A stretch of 64,000 nucleotides of DNA from Gonapodya prolifera JEL478 (lineage: Eukaryota; Monoblepharomycota; Monoblepharidomycetes; Monoblepharidales; Gonapodyaceae), in the NCBI GenBank assembly GCA_001574975.1, contig KQ965880.1, forward strand, positions 4,766 to 68,765. Direction: 5' to 3'. Of the stretch, positions 45,423-58,056 are shown piece by piece. The notes under the pieces were generated by a model. The model had not been told where the DNA came from, made no database searches, and saw only the letters and a program-made list of their open reading frames with translations. The stretch's first letter is position 1, and every line of letters starts with the position of its first letter. The translations under genes were made by a program, and so were the position numbers.

Positions 45423-46430
45423 CGCTCCAGCAGAAAGCGGGATTACTCCAAAATCGGGGTGAAACCAGGTGGGAGTGAGTGGTAGCTTCGGCCGTGCCTC
45501 AGTGGTTCTCTCCGACAGAATCCAACCTGCAATATCAGATGAAACGCTCGATTGCGGCTGAGAAGACTCTTCTCGACCCAAGACTCAATGCGTGAGTGTC
45601 TTGGAGGAGGCTACGTGGTGTCTCTCAAGCTGTGCAACAGGATTCGGTCTCCAGCGGTTGAAGTGAAGTGTAATTCGCCCAATGTAAATGTCTCTCTTGG
45701 TCTCTCTATTTATTCTCGTCGCCAACAGTTGCATCCTTCAGGGCATTCGGTGCTTTACCCTGAAGGGAACGGCATTCACATCTTGGCAAAACGCCTGTTG
45801 CGGATCGGTCTGTCCCTGAGACCGTGACGGAACGAAATCGACCTTCTGCAAGTGTACAAAAATGCTCGGCCTATGTTGCAATTCTCAAATGAATTGGTGC
45901 TCGATTCGATTGGGTGGACAACCGTGATCCCATAATTGCTTGGACATGAATAACTCTTGGAACCGAGCTTTGTCATCAACATTAGCGGGACGGTGTGGCT
46001 TGTGTGGCACTGCAGCGATTGTCGAATTCACGAATTCACATGAATGTGAGACCAGTCAGGGGTGTGCTTTCTTTTTCGTGATTTCTGACCACCGACGCTG
46101 CACTTTGACCCCAAACTTCGAAGGAAGTAAAGCACTTTCCACCAAGCGCGTCATTCATTCTTCGAACTGAAGTGGCTTGATTTCACCATCCGTGGGCTGT
46201 AAGTGCTTAATGAAACACTCGCTCTTCCCGTGTTAGCTTTATACGATATAGCGATGTGGTAATAGGACAGAAAAAATTGTTGATATCGACCAGAATCCAC
46301 ATGACCACAGCAGCAAGTCCATGTCCCCCTTCTGCTCCCGATTTTCTTCTCTGAACGGTCNNNNNNNNNNCCCCCCCCCTTCCTCCACGCGCCGTTCTCG
46401 ACCTGCTGCGACATTCTCACCCATCGTGTC
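45423..46430. other. Intergenic region with assembly gap
   Basis: No supported gene. Ten N at 46361-46370 mark a gap, followed at once by nine C. The asparaginyl-tRNA synthetase frame lies just right of the gap, so part of its promoter or first exon may be missing from the assembly. Confidence 0.7.
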
Positions 46431-48862
46431 ATGCAGCGATCACTAAACAATTACGAACACGCACACGCACCATCGATCCCCAATCTCGCACATTTTCCTC
46501 CTCATTTGAAACACTCACGCCAATTCATCAGAATTCCTCGTCGTCTCTTCCATTCGCACCCACCATTCGACACCTCCTCTCCGTCGACCCACAAACCCTC
46601 GGCCCTGACACGTCACCACGCACCATTCACGCCTGGGTCCGTTCGCTCCGCGCACAAAAGAACCTAGTTTTTCTTCAGCTCACGGATGGGTCCACACCTA
46701 CCTCCCTGCAATGTGTCGCACCAGCCGACACAAAGGGTCTTTATGGCGTCTCACCCGGTACGAGCGTGAGAGTTCGCGGAGAGTTAGTGAAGAGCCCCGC
46801 GAAAGGACAGGCTGTGGAGATGAAGGCGGTGGAATGCGAGGTTGGGGACCTGCCGATACGGAGGTGGGTAGGGATCGTGTCACGGTCAAGTCGTGTCAGA
46901 GAACGGATTCTCCAGTGTTGGATTGGGGACGGTGAGAGGTGAGAATCGAGCTCAAGGGTGATGGCTCAACCACAGGGGGCTCAAGGAATAGTCATGGGTG
47001 AAGTGGTTCGGTGCCAGCGGAACATGTCAAGCTTCGTGCTGTCGGAGGAGTTGCTCGCTGGACTTATTTTGAGGCTGCTCTCACATTTCCTCATCCCTTT
47101 CCTGAATCCTTGTCCCTCGGTATACACAGACATACCCACTCCCAAAAATAAAATTGACTCTCGAATATCTCCGCGAGCCACACGTATCCCATCTCCGCCC
47201 TCGCACGCAAACATTTCCTGCTGTTTGGAGGATCCGCGACGCGGCGGAGGAGGCGGTGAACGAGTTTTTCAAGGTAAGAGTTCACAGTGATGCTTAACAG
47301 GCCGGTCACCGCACTGAATGCTGAACCCTCACCAACCAATGTAACCTTTCGCACATATGTAGGCGCATTCGTCCCTTCACGTTCAACACACCCATCATAA
47401 CATCCAATGACTGCGAGGGTGGAGTCGAGGTCTTTCGTGTAGAAGCGGAAGACCGTTTGAAAGAGTATATCCCTCGAATGGAGGCAGCCGCGACAGGAAA
47501 TGAAAATAAGGAACCGCGCGTGGAAGGGAGGAGCGATGTCGAGGGCCCTCGAACGCCACTCGAAGATGATCGAGCTTCCGACCATCCATCCACCACCTCC
47601 TCCACCGACCCCTCACCACCCATCCTCACGACCCCTACCTGCGGCTCTGCGCCCATTTTTCACACATCCCGTATACCTCACCGTCTCTTCGCAACTGCAC
47701 TCGAATCCTCCTGACCCACTTCCCGCGCGTGTACACCCTGTCGCCCTGCTTCCGCGCCGAACCCTCCAACACGCCGCGCCACCTCGCTGAGTTCTGGATG
47801 CTTGAGGCCGAGTGGGCGTGGTGCGACGATATCCCGGCCGTGTGCGACGTCGTCCAGGCTCAGGTCAAAGGCGCTGTCTCGTGGATTCTCGAGGGTGGGC
47901 GAGCTGGGACGCGACCTGGCGAGCCGTCGGCCACGGGGTTGGTTGGTGGACTGCAGGGATAGGATCGCGCGATGCCGTATGAACCCCGTGAGGATTTGGC
48001 GGTGCTGGCGAGGAATGTGCCGGGTGCGGACGGGCTGGTAGAGTCGTTGGGCCAGTTGGCGAATGGCGCCAGACCGCTTTTTAGGGTGACGTACACGGAC
48101 GCGGTGGAGATTTTGAGAACAGTCGGTGGTGGGGTAGGGATTGGGGTTGGACGAAAATTTTGAGGTGAAGGCGTCGAGGAGGCGAAAGGGAAAAAGAAGT
48201 CCAAGCGGGAGGAGATGGTCGTGGTGGAGGTGGAAGTTGATGCCAACGGATGGGTCAAGTTCCTCCGCTCGAAAGCGGGGTCAACCCTATCATCCTCCTC
48301 CCCTGCCGCCCAGCCCGAGGACCAGGGAACATCTGCTCCGAGACACCTCGCGTTTGAACTGCCTCGACGGCAGTTTTCGTACCTTGTAGAGTGGGGCTTG
48401 CCGCTCCAAACGGAGCACGAGCGGTTCCTCGCCGAGATGGTGTTCAAATACCCGATCTTTGTGACGGACTACCCTGCCGCAATGAAACCGTTCTACACGA
48501 AGGTCAACCGCTCTGCGCCTTCGCCTTCCTTGAACTCGAAGGACTTGGATGAAAGACACCCGGACCCATCTCGCCTCAGCGTCGCCTGCAGGACCTCCTC
48601 GTCCCCGGCGTCGCCGATACTGTGCGGCGGGTCCGTCCGCGAGACTGACCTTACCGTTCTTTCAGCACGGATGGAGGAAGCTGGGCTGGACGCGTCTCCT
48701 GGAGGTCAGTATGGGTGGTACATGGACTTGCGCCGCTTGGGGGGCGTACCTCACGCTGGGTATGGGCTGGGATTCGAGAGGTTTTTGATGCTGTTGACAG
48801 GGATGGGAAGTTTAAAGGATTTGGTGGTGTGGGGGAGGTGGGCGGGGAGCTGTAAGGAATGA
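46431..48862 (+). CDS. Asparaginyl-tRNA synthetase, organellar type
   Basis: Class II synthetase that charges tRNA-Asn, probably mitochondrial. An OB-fold domain starts with [20 protein letters not shown] (about 46625) and [18 protein letters not shown]. Then come a spliced exon with [20 protein letters not shown] and [15 protein letters not shown] (about 47150-47275), a [18 protein letters not shown] block, motif 2 as [19 protein letters not shown] (about 47755-47810), [30 protein letters not shown], and a C-terminal [22 protein letters not shown] holding motif 3. The C-terminal blocks resemble the organellar NARS2/Slm5 type. Reading frame changes with no intron are needed near 47705 (before [12 protein letters not shown]) and near 48620 (between LLVPGVAD and CGGSVRETD). 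The start is unclear: the ATG at 46431 is in another frame from the OB-fold. Either the gene is decayed or the assembly has indels. Confidence 0.75.
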
Positions 48863-50454
48863 GAGCTGAAGGATGATGATTATCGGGGAACGTACGGGGA
48901 TTGTATCAGACGATACGTGAGCTGTTCTTTTTGTAGAATGCTTGAATACAAGAACGTGTAGAATAAATTGATACGGAAAGAAGTGCAATGTATGTTCATA
49001 ACGGGGTGATTGGGAGGGATGTGCCGACCTTCAGAACAGACCAATTGCACACCACCCACTCACACACCCCGGCGAAATCGAGGGTGAACCCAGCGCAATA
49101 AGCTAGCAAGGAAAAGAGTTGGATGATAAATTGACGAGAAGTGTCACTGTTCCCCACAATCCATTGCATCCAAAGGCGAATTAGTCAGCTCGTTTCAGTG
49201 CAATACGAGGGACATCCGCGACAGAACTCGGAGCAAGCCCCGAGCGACTCCGTCTTGGTCCAAAGATTCAATGACAGACAGGCCAACTCCAGTGGAGTGC
49301 CTTCTACCTGTCACGCTAAAAAGAACAGATGCTACAATTGATCTTAGCCAATAGGCCCGAGAGGATGCAGAGGGGGGGAACCAGGGCCTTATATACCCCC
49401 CGGTAGTGCAAAGGCCATGAGGCCGTGAGGCGGTTTGTGGTATCGCTTCCGCAGCACTCACCCGCAGCAGTTCAACCGTTGCCCCGCCCCTGCGTCCAGG
49501 TAAGTTGTCGTTGTAGTCAGAATCTGACCTCACTCCTGGCTCAAGCGAGTACGAACTCGGGATATTATGCGTTTACGTCATCCCCATCGCACCAGAGGGC
49601 TCGCGTCTGAACAAAACTGGACTCCCACGGTGAGAAAAGTCTTGGCATATGTAAAAATGATACATGGGCCCGCTGTTTCAACCAAAATATCGGGGCGATG
49701 CCCGAGCTCGCCCGCGTCGAGCGGGATACAGTAATTAAGACTGATCGGCATGAATTCGGTTAACTGCAACTTGATGTGGGTCCGAGGATCATCTGAATAA
49801 TGACACGCGGTGTCTACATACTCTAGCACTCTATGGGTTTACACAATAATGAGTCTTCAGCTGAATAAAAAGCGACCGGGAAGCTCGGAGGTAGGGCGGG
49901 AGAGAGTTGTGTGTGTAATGGAGGATCACAGCGAGCTAATGGCGGCTCAGAACCCTAGGGTAGACAGCTCTACCTTGTACTACGCGCTCGTGGGAGTGGG
50001 TGATTTTGGGTGCCATATAAGTGAGGAGGTGGGAGGCGGCTTTCTCGGATCGCCTTTATTGTGAGATTCTGGATGCATTGGAGATGATAATGGTACCCAG
50101 GGAGTTCGAGTCGCCTCCCGGCTTCGGTGGGGCTAGGGTGAAGAGACTTCGGTGCGTATTCAGGATGACGGACCTGTCCATCTCTCGACCGAAACCTTCA
50201 CATACCACCATCCCCCTCGCTAGCGCAAACTATTTTCAATGAAGAGAAGAGAATTTTCATTCGCAAACCGCCACTAACCGCATCTATCGAACTCAAAATC
50301 GAGGTATAAATTTTACCGGAGTTAGGCCTACTTGTTGAAAGTGTCGAGATGGGAAAAAGCGGGTGTGAGTGTGCTGCTTGTGACTTGCTTTCGTTCGGTC
50401 TTCCCATTTCGTGCTTGCTCCCCACCAACACGTTTCACCTCCCAGGGATTCGTG
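48863..50454. other. Intergenic region
   Basis: About 1.6 kb with no protein-like frame on either strand. A TATA-like ttatataccc lies near 49390, followed by pyrimidine-rich sequence. No tRNA cloverleaf was recognised. The right end holds the promoter and 5' UTR of the NIMA-type kinase. Confidence 0.4.
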
Positions 50455-53174
50455 ATGCTGGCCACCGCATACACCGATTCCGGCACCGCGCGCGACACAT
50501 CCCTGGCTACCGTCAATCCTCCGTCTCGCGACGGCACCGCTGGAGCCCCTCCGCCCAGTCCACATTCCTCCAAGGCGGCGGTCGAGTGCACCCCTTCAAA
50601 ACCCGGAAGCCCCAAATCCCGACACAGCGAGCCCCCGAGCTCGTCGTCTTCAGGACAGACAGCGCTGACCAACTTCGACCCGCTCGAAGTCATCGGCTCA
50701 GGTGAGGCTCGATGGCCTGTTGTGTGCCCCGCCGTTTGCTCGGCGCATACAGCCCAGAGTTTTCACGCTATCACGTCCTGCGGGGTTCGGGCGAACGTAG
50801 GCTCGTTTGGTCTTATCCGGAAAGTCAGACGAAAAACGGATGGCAAGGTGAGCAGGACGCTGTCAACGTCAAAAGTGTTTGTTATTGTTTGGCCTTCACC
50901 TACGCGCGCATCGTTGCAGGTTTTGGCACGGAAGGAGATTGACTACAGGAAGATGTCGGACAGGGAGAAGAGACAGCTGGTCGCCGAGGTTAACATTCTC
51001 CGGTGAGCTTGTCCTTGTCACATGATTGCTGCTGCTTGTAAGGTTGACTTTACAACCACAGGGAGCTCCGACACCCGCATATCGTCCGCTATTATGAGCG
51101 CTACGTGGACCGAGATAACTGTTTGATTTATATCATCATGGAGTATTGCGAAGGGGGTGAGTCTCATTGGCGACCATTGAGATTTCAACATTTGTAGGAA
51201 GGAGCTCTCCTTCATACTCCCCCCCCCCCCCCCTTCGCTCGCCGGTTACTCTGCAACTCTTTTTCTACCCGAATGACTCACATACATTCACTTAAGGGGA
51301 TCTTTCGTCGGTTATCAAACGGTGTCGCAGGGAGTCGCGCTCAATCCCAGAGCCAGTCGTCTGGAGTCTCTTCACACAACTTCTGCTCGCCCTTTGCGAG
51401 TGTCACCATCCTCCTCCAAAGCGCTCGGGCACTCCGCGTGCGGTTGTACTTCATCGCGATATCAAACCGGACAACGTATTCTTGGATGCGGAACAGAACA
51501 TAAAACTGGGTGACTTTGGGCTTTCTAGGGTTATGGATGACCCGGACACGCAATTTGCACGGACATACGTGGGGTGAGCGTGACGTTTTGCAACTCTTGG
51601 CGATTTCGTTTGGTGTTAATGAAGTGTTGCACGAAGAACTCCCTTCTACATGTCTCCGGAGCTCGTCAATGAAGCTCAGTACAACACGAAATCTGATATA
51701 TGGTCTCTTGGGTGTCTCGTATACGAGATGTGCGCTCTGGAACCTCCATTTCAGGCCAAGTCGCAATCTGGACTCGCGGCAAAAATCAAGCTGGGAAAGA
51801 TTCCAGAGATTCCGAAATGCTATTCGAACGAACTCAGGAATGCGATTAAGTCTATGCTGCAGGTCAACGTAAGTAAACCGCGACGATACTCATAGTGGAA
51901 TAACACGCGGACTCATGTTCCTCCATAGCATGCAAAACGTCCCACCGCAGTTGAACTACTCAAACTTGACCGCATTCTAATTTGTTTGGCTCAGAGAGAC
52001 ATAAACTTGGCGTAAGTTTTACTTGTACCGCCCTCAGGGAGATCATCGTCCACCCTCATGTCCTGTGCGATAATAGTCAAGCTGAAATCAGAAGGCGAGA
52101 CGAAGACATCGCCAAGAGAGACGCCGAGCTCAAAGCTCGTGAACATGATCTGGTTGTGAAAGAAAAGGAGCTTGCTGCGAGGGAACGGGAGTTAATAGCC
52201 AGGGAGAGACGGTTGAGTGGTGAGTACATCGAGATTGAAAAGGGCTTGTCTTTCGACACGACAACCAACATTCCATGACAGTCACACCATACTCCATGAT
52301 GTATGTGCCCCCATCCGCTGAAGCTCCCGAACCCACCCTTGCTCCACCACATACCTCGGACGAGAGTGCGGTACCAACCCCTTCCCCTTCGATGTCGTCA
52401 TTTTCCGCTCTTATTGATGACTACCGGGACACAGCGGGATCTTCCTCAGCGGCAGCGATGACAAACGGTGACGCAGCGTCTTCTATCGCAGACAATGAGA
52501 GTGAGGCGGATGGAGATTCGTCGTCGGGAAGGTCAGGAGCAGACGTTGCGTGGTGGCTGGCGAAAGCAAGGGGATCCGCGCTCCCCCGACCGAGAAAACT
52601 TGGAGAGTGAGTACCAGCGACTTGGATGTCCATAACACTGATCACTCAACCACGTTGGTTGGGCAGACCTGTGGACGAACGACGTCGCATTTCAGCCCCT
52701 TCAATCCCCAGCATGAGCCCACGAGTCCCCCCTCCCCCTCCATCGAGAAAAGCCCCATCGCGGATTGGTGCCCCTACCACCAATTTTTCAAACGGGACCC
52801 ACCCACACGCACCATCTGTACCCATCAGTAATCCTCCACGACCCCAACCTCCTCGTGGACTTCGCCGACAACCGACGCACCCGATTACCCAGCAGCAGAG
52901 CGGGCAGACTCCGTACCGTCTTACCTCAGATGCAGAGCCGATGTCCATCTCCAATACTCCCGTGAATCGGGACCTCCGTTTGTACATTCCTGAAACCCCG
53001 GATACAATCGGGGCAGCACATCCGTCGACCTTTGCGGCTCGTCTCCAGAGCGCAGGAGGGCCTCGCAATTTTGGCGCCCCAACAACCACTCCCGTGTCTA
53101 TGCTTGTCAGAGATATGGGGCGTCTGGGCCTGGGTAGTCCCATGCAGTTGGATGCCACACCGACCAAGGGTTGA
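50455..53174 (+). CDS. NIMA-related (NEK2/Kin3-like) protein kinase
   Basis: Mitotic and centrosome/cilium-linked Ser/Thr kinase family. After a Ser/Pro-rich N-terminal extension of about 75 residues, the kinase domain begins FDPLEVIGSG|SFGLIRKV with the Gly loop split by an intron. It continues ARKEIDY (ATP-binding Lys), REKRQLVAEVNILR, HPHIVRYYERYVD, YIIMEYCEGG. Then come LHRDIKPDNVFLD (catalytic loop, about 51450), KLGDFGLSRV (Mg loop), TYVG|TPFYMSPE and SDIWSLGCLVYEMCALEPPF. NEK-type RHPHIVRYY and IKLGKIPEIP are present. Downstream is a heptad-rich coiled coil (RDEDIAKRDAELKAREHDL) at about 52090-52240, then a Ser/Pro-rich tail ending at 53174. About eight introns; one near 51155-51296 contains a C15 run. 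The coiled coil after the catalytic domain matches the NEK2/NIMA layout. Confidence 0.88.
51219..51233 (+). repeat. C15 homopolymer in a kinase intron
   Basis: Fifteen C in the intron that splits the kinase domain after EYCEGG. It has the same length as the G15 run at 25267. It lies upstream of the acceptor TTAAG at about 51296. Confidence 0.9.
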
Positions 53175-53337
53175 CAGTTTGCACGTTCTCTGATCATAGA
53201 AGTCACGCAAATTTCAATTCCCCGAAAATATTGTGTAAATGCGGGTCTCTTAGTTTGCATACCTTTGAAATGTTTAACATATGTGATACGATTCGACAAT
53301 TCGAGTTTCATTGGTTGATGGTTGCTTGGTGATAATC

Positions 53338-56300
53338 ATGGCTTCCCCTTCAAATGAAACACAACCTTCCATCACTCCTGAGACTTCTTCTTATGCTAGC
53401 GTTACCGTCACGGTCAAAGTCATCGCAGGAAGAAACATTCGGGGGTCGAAGGGGGACAAGCCGTCCACCTCCGTTCGTGTGCAATTCGGGGACTTGGAGG
53501 CGAAGGATGTTAGTAAGCGTTTGAAATGTTGATTTACTGTTGAAGTATGTGATTTCATCTTCTTTTCCGGTACCCATACCTGGTACCCCAAAAGTCTGCC
53601 GTTGTTGCGGATTCGAGCAATCCAGAGTACGCTCATTCCTGGAACCAAACATTTGACATCGATGAGGTAAAGTTGTCGGTCGCCTGGAAGATCGTGGATA
53701 TGTTCCCCTCACGAGCGTTGTGGTGGACATTGTCAGCGTCTCCTAGAAACATTCACCACAGGAAGAGTTTCCTTCACAGTGATTGAGTCACTACCGAAAG
53801 AGAAGACTGCCATTTTGGGAACCGGAGAACTTCGCCTTTTCAACAAACTACTGAAGATTCCTGCTCTGACTGAGAATGGTACATTGCAACAAGAACAAAA
53901 GACTGAAGTTATCAAGCCGTCTCCTCAGCGAACTGGGGAGGCAATTAAAGTATCATCATCGCGAGGAACCTCGGCTCCTGGCCCGGAAACGAAAACGTCC
54001 TCGAAGACAACCACTCCGTCAACATCGTTCCGAGAAACGGTAAACATTCTCACAACGAGCGCACCGCCAGAAACGAAGAAGCTAGCTCCACCTGGCTCGG
54101 TTGCAGCTGGCTCTGGGGATGATACAAATCGACCTACTCTTGAAGTTGAAGTCTCGCTGTATCGACCACTTCTGTCTGAAGACGATCACGCGACCGGAAT
54201 GTTTGTAGCTATTCATCCCATCGGTCTCAGCCCCACCCCGGAGGATTGGACGGTCAAGGAGCCAAATGAAAAGGATCTTACCTCTAGTGGGAATTGAATC
54301 ACCTCGTCTAAGCCAAACTGAAGTGGATTGAACCCGACTGCACATTAAGACATCTACCAGTACACACTTCATGTAACCCTTCCTACTTCGAAAGGTCGGG
54401 ACCAGATTGTAAAGATACCCTATGGCATTCTCGTCGCACCAGAGCAAGGTAAATGATGTCGAGATGCATACCCTCCAACTGCACCACTAAGCTTTACTTA
54501 GGCTCACGTCCAGAAATGACTTCAAAAATTGATGGTGCTCTCAATGCCCTTTCTCGGTCGCCATCCACCTCAGATGCCACCTCCCCAGCCGTGGGATCCA
54601 TCACAGTTGCCTCCCATAAAAAGCAAGTTCTATGGACAAATCCGACAGTGGTATGGATGTGCAAAGAAGGGCTTGATCGCCTCAAGGAGAAGGTCATGTT
54701 GAAGGAGCGTTTAGAGATTGAGGTTTGTGTCGTCTCCGTGTCACGACAAGATTTATGACTGACATTAGATGTGTCCTTTCTCTCGCAGCTTACACGAGAA
54801 CTTCAGCCTCGCTTTGCTCAAGTTACCGAAGGCACCTCGTCCCGTTATAGGGCTCGCTCCACTCTTAATTGTTCGACTCTTGATACTTCCTAGAGTTATT
54901 ACCGTTTGCGCTCGATGTTCACTGGAAGCGTGGATTGATCCCGAGGCCAAGACAGCGAAAAAGAGTAATAAAGGAGTAGACCCATTTGCCAAGGTCGGAG
55001 CTGCGGTGCGGGTTGAGGTGGTGTTGGAGAGACAGTGGATCGAGAGGAAGAAGCTGCAACCGGTAAGATAGTTCTCGTATCGCTTTTGCTTTACACTGAA
55101 TGACTATTTGCTTGTTGTCCTAAACATAGTTAACGCATTCTGTACGCGACTACATCCCAGTGAGGAAGAACCTAACTGCGGACACGTATGCAAAACGAGC
55201 AAAACGAGCGGTGGTTGACTTCCAGGCGAAGATTCTTGAGGTGGCTCGGAGACTCGCCCAAGAATGGTCGGAGATACTAGGCCAAGACGCTCTAAAGAAA
55301 GTGAAGCAGGGGTTCTTAGAGCACGCGGAAAAGGTATGTCGAGTTCTGAATTGCTCAAAGTGAGATTTGATTACTTCACTTCCGCAACTCCTGTCCAAGA
55401 AAAAGTTTCTTTACCACCTCAATTCGTCTGGTATTCACCTCAAGGAATCCCTCAAACCTGCCGTAACAAGTTTGGTTCGAGAGCACTTTCGTCAAACCAC
55501 GCCTCTCCCCAACTCATCGGAACTGCAACTGTTCCTGTCGCGGCTCTACGTCCATCTCTGTGGCTCAATGCACACCGGCCTCCACTCCCTCTTCCGCGAC
55601 TCTGCACGACGAGCCGAAGATGCAATTGTCGAGGAGCGCAAGGAGTATGCGGCTCTCGGGAGATTTGCCGAAGAGTGTGAGAAGGATAGAGATAGCTTTG
55701 GTGGAGAGAAGTACCACCTGGAGAGGGTGGCGAAGTGGGAGGTTAGTGAGGAGGCGTGGTACGAGTACGGATGTTTTGAAATGCGCAGAGGAAATGCCGA
55801 AACGGGAGTGGAATGCTTTAAGGAGGTTCTTGCGGGATTACCTGGGGCGCGAGGTGGAAGCAACACTGGAAAACACATCCCAAGGTGAGTGGGTGAGTCC
55901 ATGTACCTTCAGAAGCTTTGTACTGATCTTTTATTGCCGGTCATTAGTCTCCTTGCGTACGGCGCCACTTGCACTACCCTTTCCAAGTTCGATGAGGCTC
56001 GAGTAATGTTGCAAACTGCGCATCAACATGGGCCGACTTACCACCTCGCTTGTACACAACTCGGCTTACATTTTGAAATTGTGGAGATGGACGAGGAGAG
56101 CGAGAAATGGATGGTGATGGGGCGGAAGTTTTGGGAGGAGGAGAAACGGAATCGCGAAAAGGAAATCAACCCCGAACAGAACGGCGGAAGTGATGATCAG
56201 GGCCCGAAGAGTAGGAGCCTAATGTTGGACGCCGCAGAGTTCTTGATGCACTGCAAGGCGACACAGATGGCCGAACGTGCGATCGCAGTGGTGCGTTCTC

Positions 56301-57353
56301 ACTCACGGGATACGTCACAAAGAATCTATCTAACATGCGGACGTTGCAGGAGCTTCTTCGACCCACTGTCCCGGTGAACCTCATCTTTCGTTTCCAGTCT
56401 CGCCTCGCAAAGCTCCGTGGCCAACCTGAAGAAGCTGTCGCCTATCTCACGAAAGCGCTTGAGAAGCGGCAAGATGACCCAGATGTCTGGGCGGAGTGGG
56501 GCCACCAGCTGTTCGAGTTGGGGAAGTGGGAGGAGGCGAGAGAAAAGTACGAAGTTGCCGGGGGTATGGAAGGAGCCAGTGAGTTTGCAAGACTTGTTCT
56601 ACTGCTCAGCAAACGTTATGTTCATTATTGTTCATCGCTAGACGTCGAAGATCCCTATCTCCATAATCTTCGTCTTTCCACCATCCTCCTCCATTTCTCA
56701 CATCCTCATCCGCCACCACTACCGATCCCAGGAACCTGCCCAGTGACGCTCCCACTCTCCACCAACCGGCGTATGGCATCCCACGCTTTGCATCTCGCCC
56801 TGACGTCATTCCGTCATCGGTCCACATCACGTGCCTGGCTTGCCGTCGCCCGAGCTTGTCTTGCGCTTGGACGATGGAATGACGCGGAGGTGGCTCTCGG
56901 AGAGGCGAACGCAGGAGATCCTCGTGACGGAAGAGTGTGGGTGTGGTTGGCAGTGGTGTCGGTAGAAGAGGGAAGAATGTGGGAGGGGAAGCAAGCATGG
57001 GAACAGGCGCGGAAGCGTGGTGGAAGAGGAGAGAGTGCAGCATTAAGGTGTGTTGTATAACATGTCCACCGAAATATTTCAGCAACCGCTTACTATGTCT
57101 TTCTGTGCCAACCTTATCATCGGATCTGCGATGGTTTGATTTCTCTTCTCTGGCACCAAAACCTGGCAGGCTTCTTGCGGGTGCATTTCTCCGGTCCGAA
57201 GAGCCAGGTCTTGCCGCTGACGTGCTTCGTCTCGCCATAGAGCAAGGTTGGGACCGTGGGTGCGGTGTGACTCAAACTGAGTGGGAGGAAGAGGTCCGAG
57301 GGATGTTTGAGCGGGCTGTTGAGGAGGCGGATGCCGTCGATGGAGGGCACTAG
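53338..57353 (+). CDS. CFAP70: CFAP70 homologue (cilia and flagella associated, C2-like plus TPR)
   Basis: CFAP70 (TTC18) is an axonemal protein tied to outer dynein arms and flagellar motility. The N-terminus (ATG 53338) has a C2-like strand set: VTVTVKVIAGRNIRGSKGDK, SVRVQFGD, then after an intron SSNPEYAHSWNQTFDIDE and VIESLPKEKTAILGTGELRL. A second C2-like block follows at about 54120-54250 (TLEVEVSLYRPLLSEDDHA). The middle holds REHFRQTTPLPNSSELQLFL and LSRLYVHLCGSM, then TPR units: EEAWYEYGCFEMRRGNAETG, GATCTTLSKFDEARVMLQTA, FRFQSRLAKLRGQPEEAVAY, DVWAEWGHQLFELGKWEEAR, RAWLAVARACLALGRWNDAE. It ends near EEADAVDGGH at 57353. About 1,000 residues after splicing, near the family length. A frame change near 55835 (KEVLA to REVEATLEN) lacks an intron. 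Around ten introns. This is a strong sign of a motile flagellum. Confidence 0.85.
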
Positions 57354-58056
57354 CAAAGTTTGAAATTCTGTCACGGAGGGACATTGCACTTTGCCTTTCC
57401 CGTGTCAATTGATTTTATGTGCAGAAATGTAAGATTAGATTTCCGATTTCCTTGCGACGTGTGTGGGTGGTGGTCTCAGCCCCAACCGAGGGCATCTTTC
57501 AAGAATAGATTCAATACTTTTCCTCTCGACAAGCGCCAGACAGCTGAAGCTATGCCGCATCTCACATGAAATTCATATCTACCTGCTATGTGCCTTCTCT
57601 GACGTTGGTCCTGCCATGGACATGCCAAGATTGAATCCAGTTCAGATCAAAGCAGAGCAACTCACAGAGGTGATCAAAGTTTGTTTGTACATATTGTATG
57701 ACAACCACCTGCTGTGCAAACCGCTCGGCGTCACACATGTGGGGCAGTTGCTAGGTGCGTCGAGGCTCGGAACAGCGTGAGTAAGGATGTGAAGCACCAA
57801 CAAGCAGAAGACGAAAGAAATTCCACGAGGAGCTCGGGTTTGAGAATGTGTTCGAGGACATTCACCCGCAAGACGCACGGCACAAACTAGACGTAACAGT
57901 ATGCACATATCGACAAAAAGGTACAACGGGAATCTACCACATGATCCAAACAGTAATTATATTTCAAGATAGTATCTAAGATTGTATAAAGTGTGCGCAG
58001 GATAGGATACAAGCAAAAAGACAAATGGTACCCGACGTTACAAAGCCAAGAATACA
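57354..58056. other. Spacer downstream of CFAP70
   Basis: No supported gene. A plus-strand frame at 57463-57780 includes QIKAEQLTEVIKVCLYILYD, which is helix-like, but no start, splice or homology argument supports it. Confidence 0.35.

Noticed and set aside
46431-46667. The ATG at 46431 with its 78-residue frame as the AsnRS N-terminus
   Set aside because: The OB-fold coding block is in a different frame; the coordinate is kept only as an approximate left edge, and the true start may lie in the gap.
50080-50160. Possible tRNA (ggagttcgagtcgcctcccg looks like a T-arm)
   Set aside because: No acceptor, D or anticodon stems could be paired around it.
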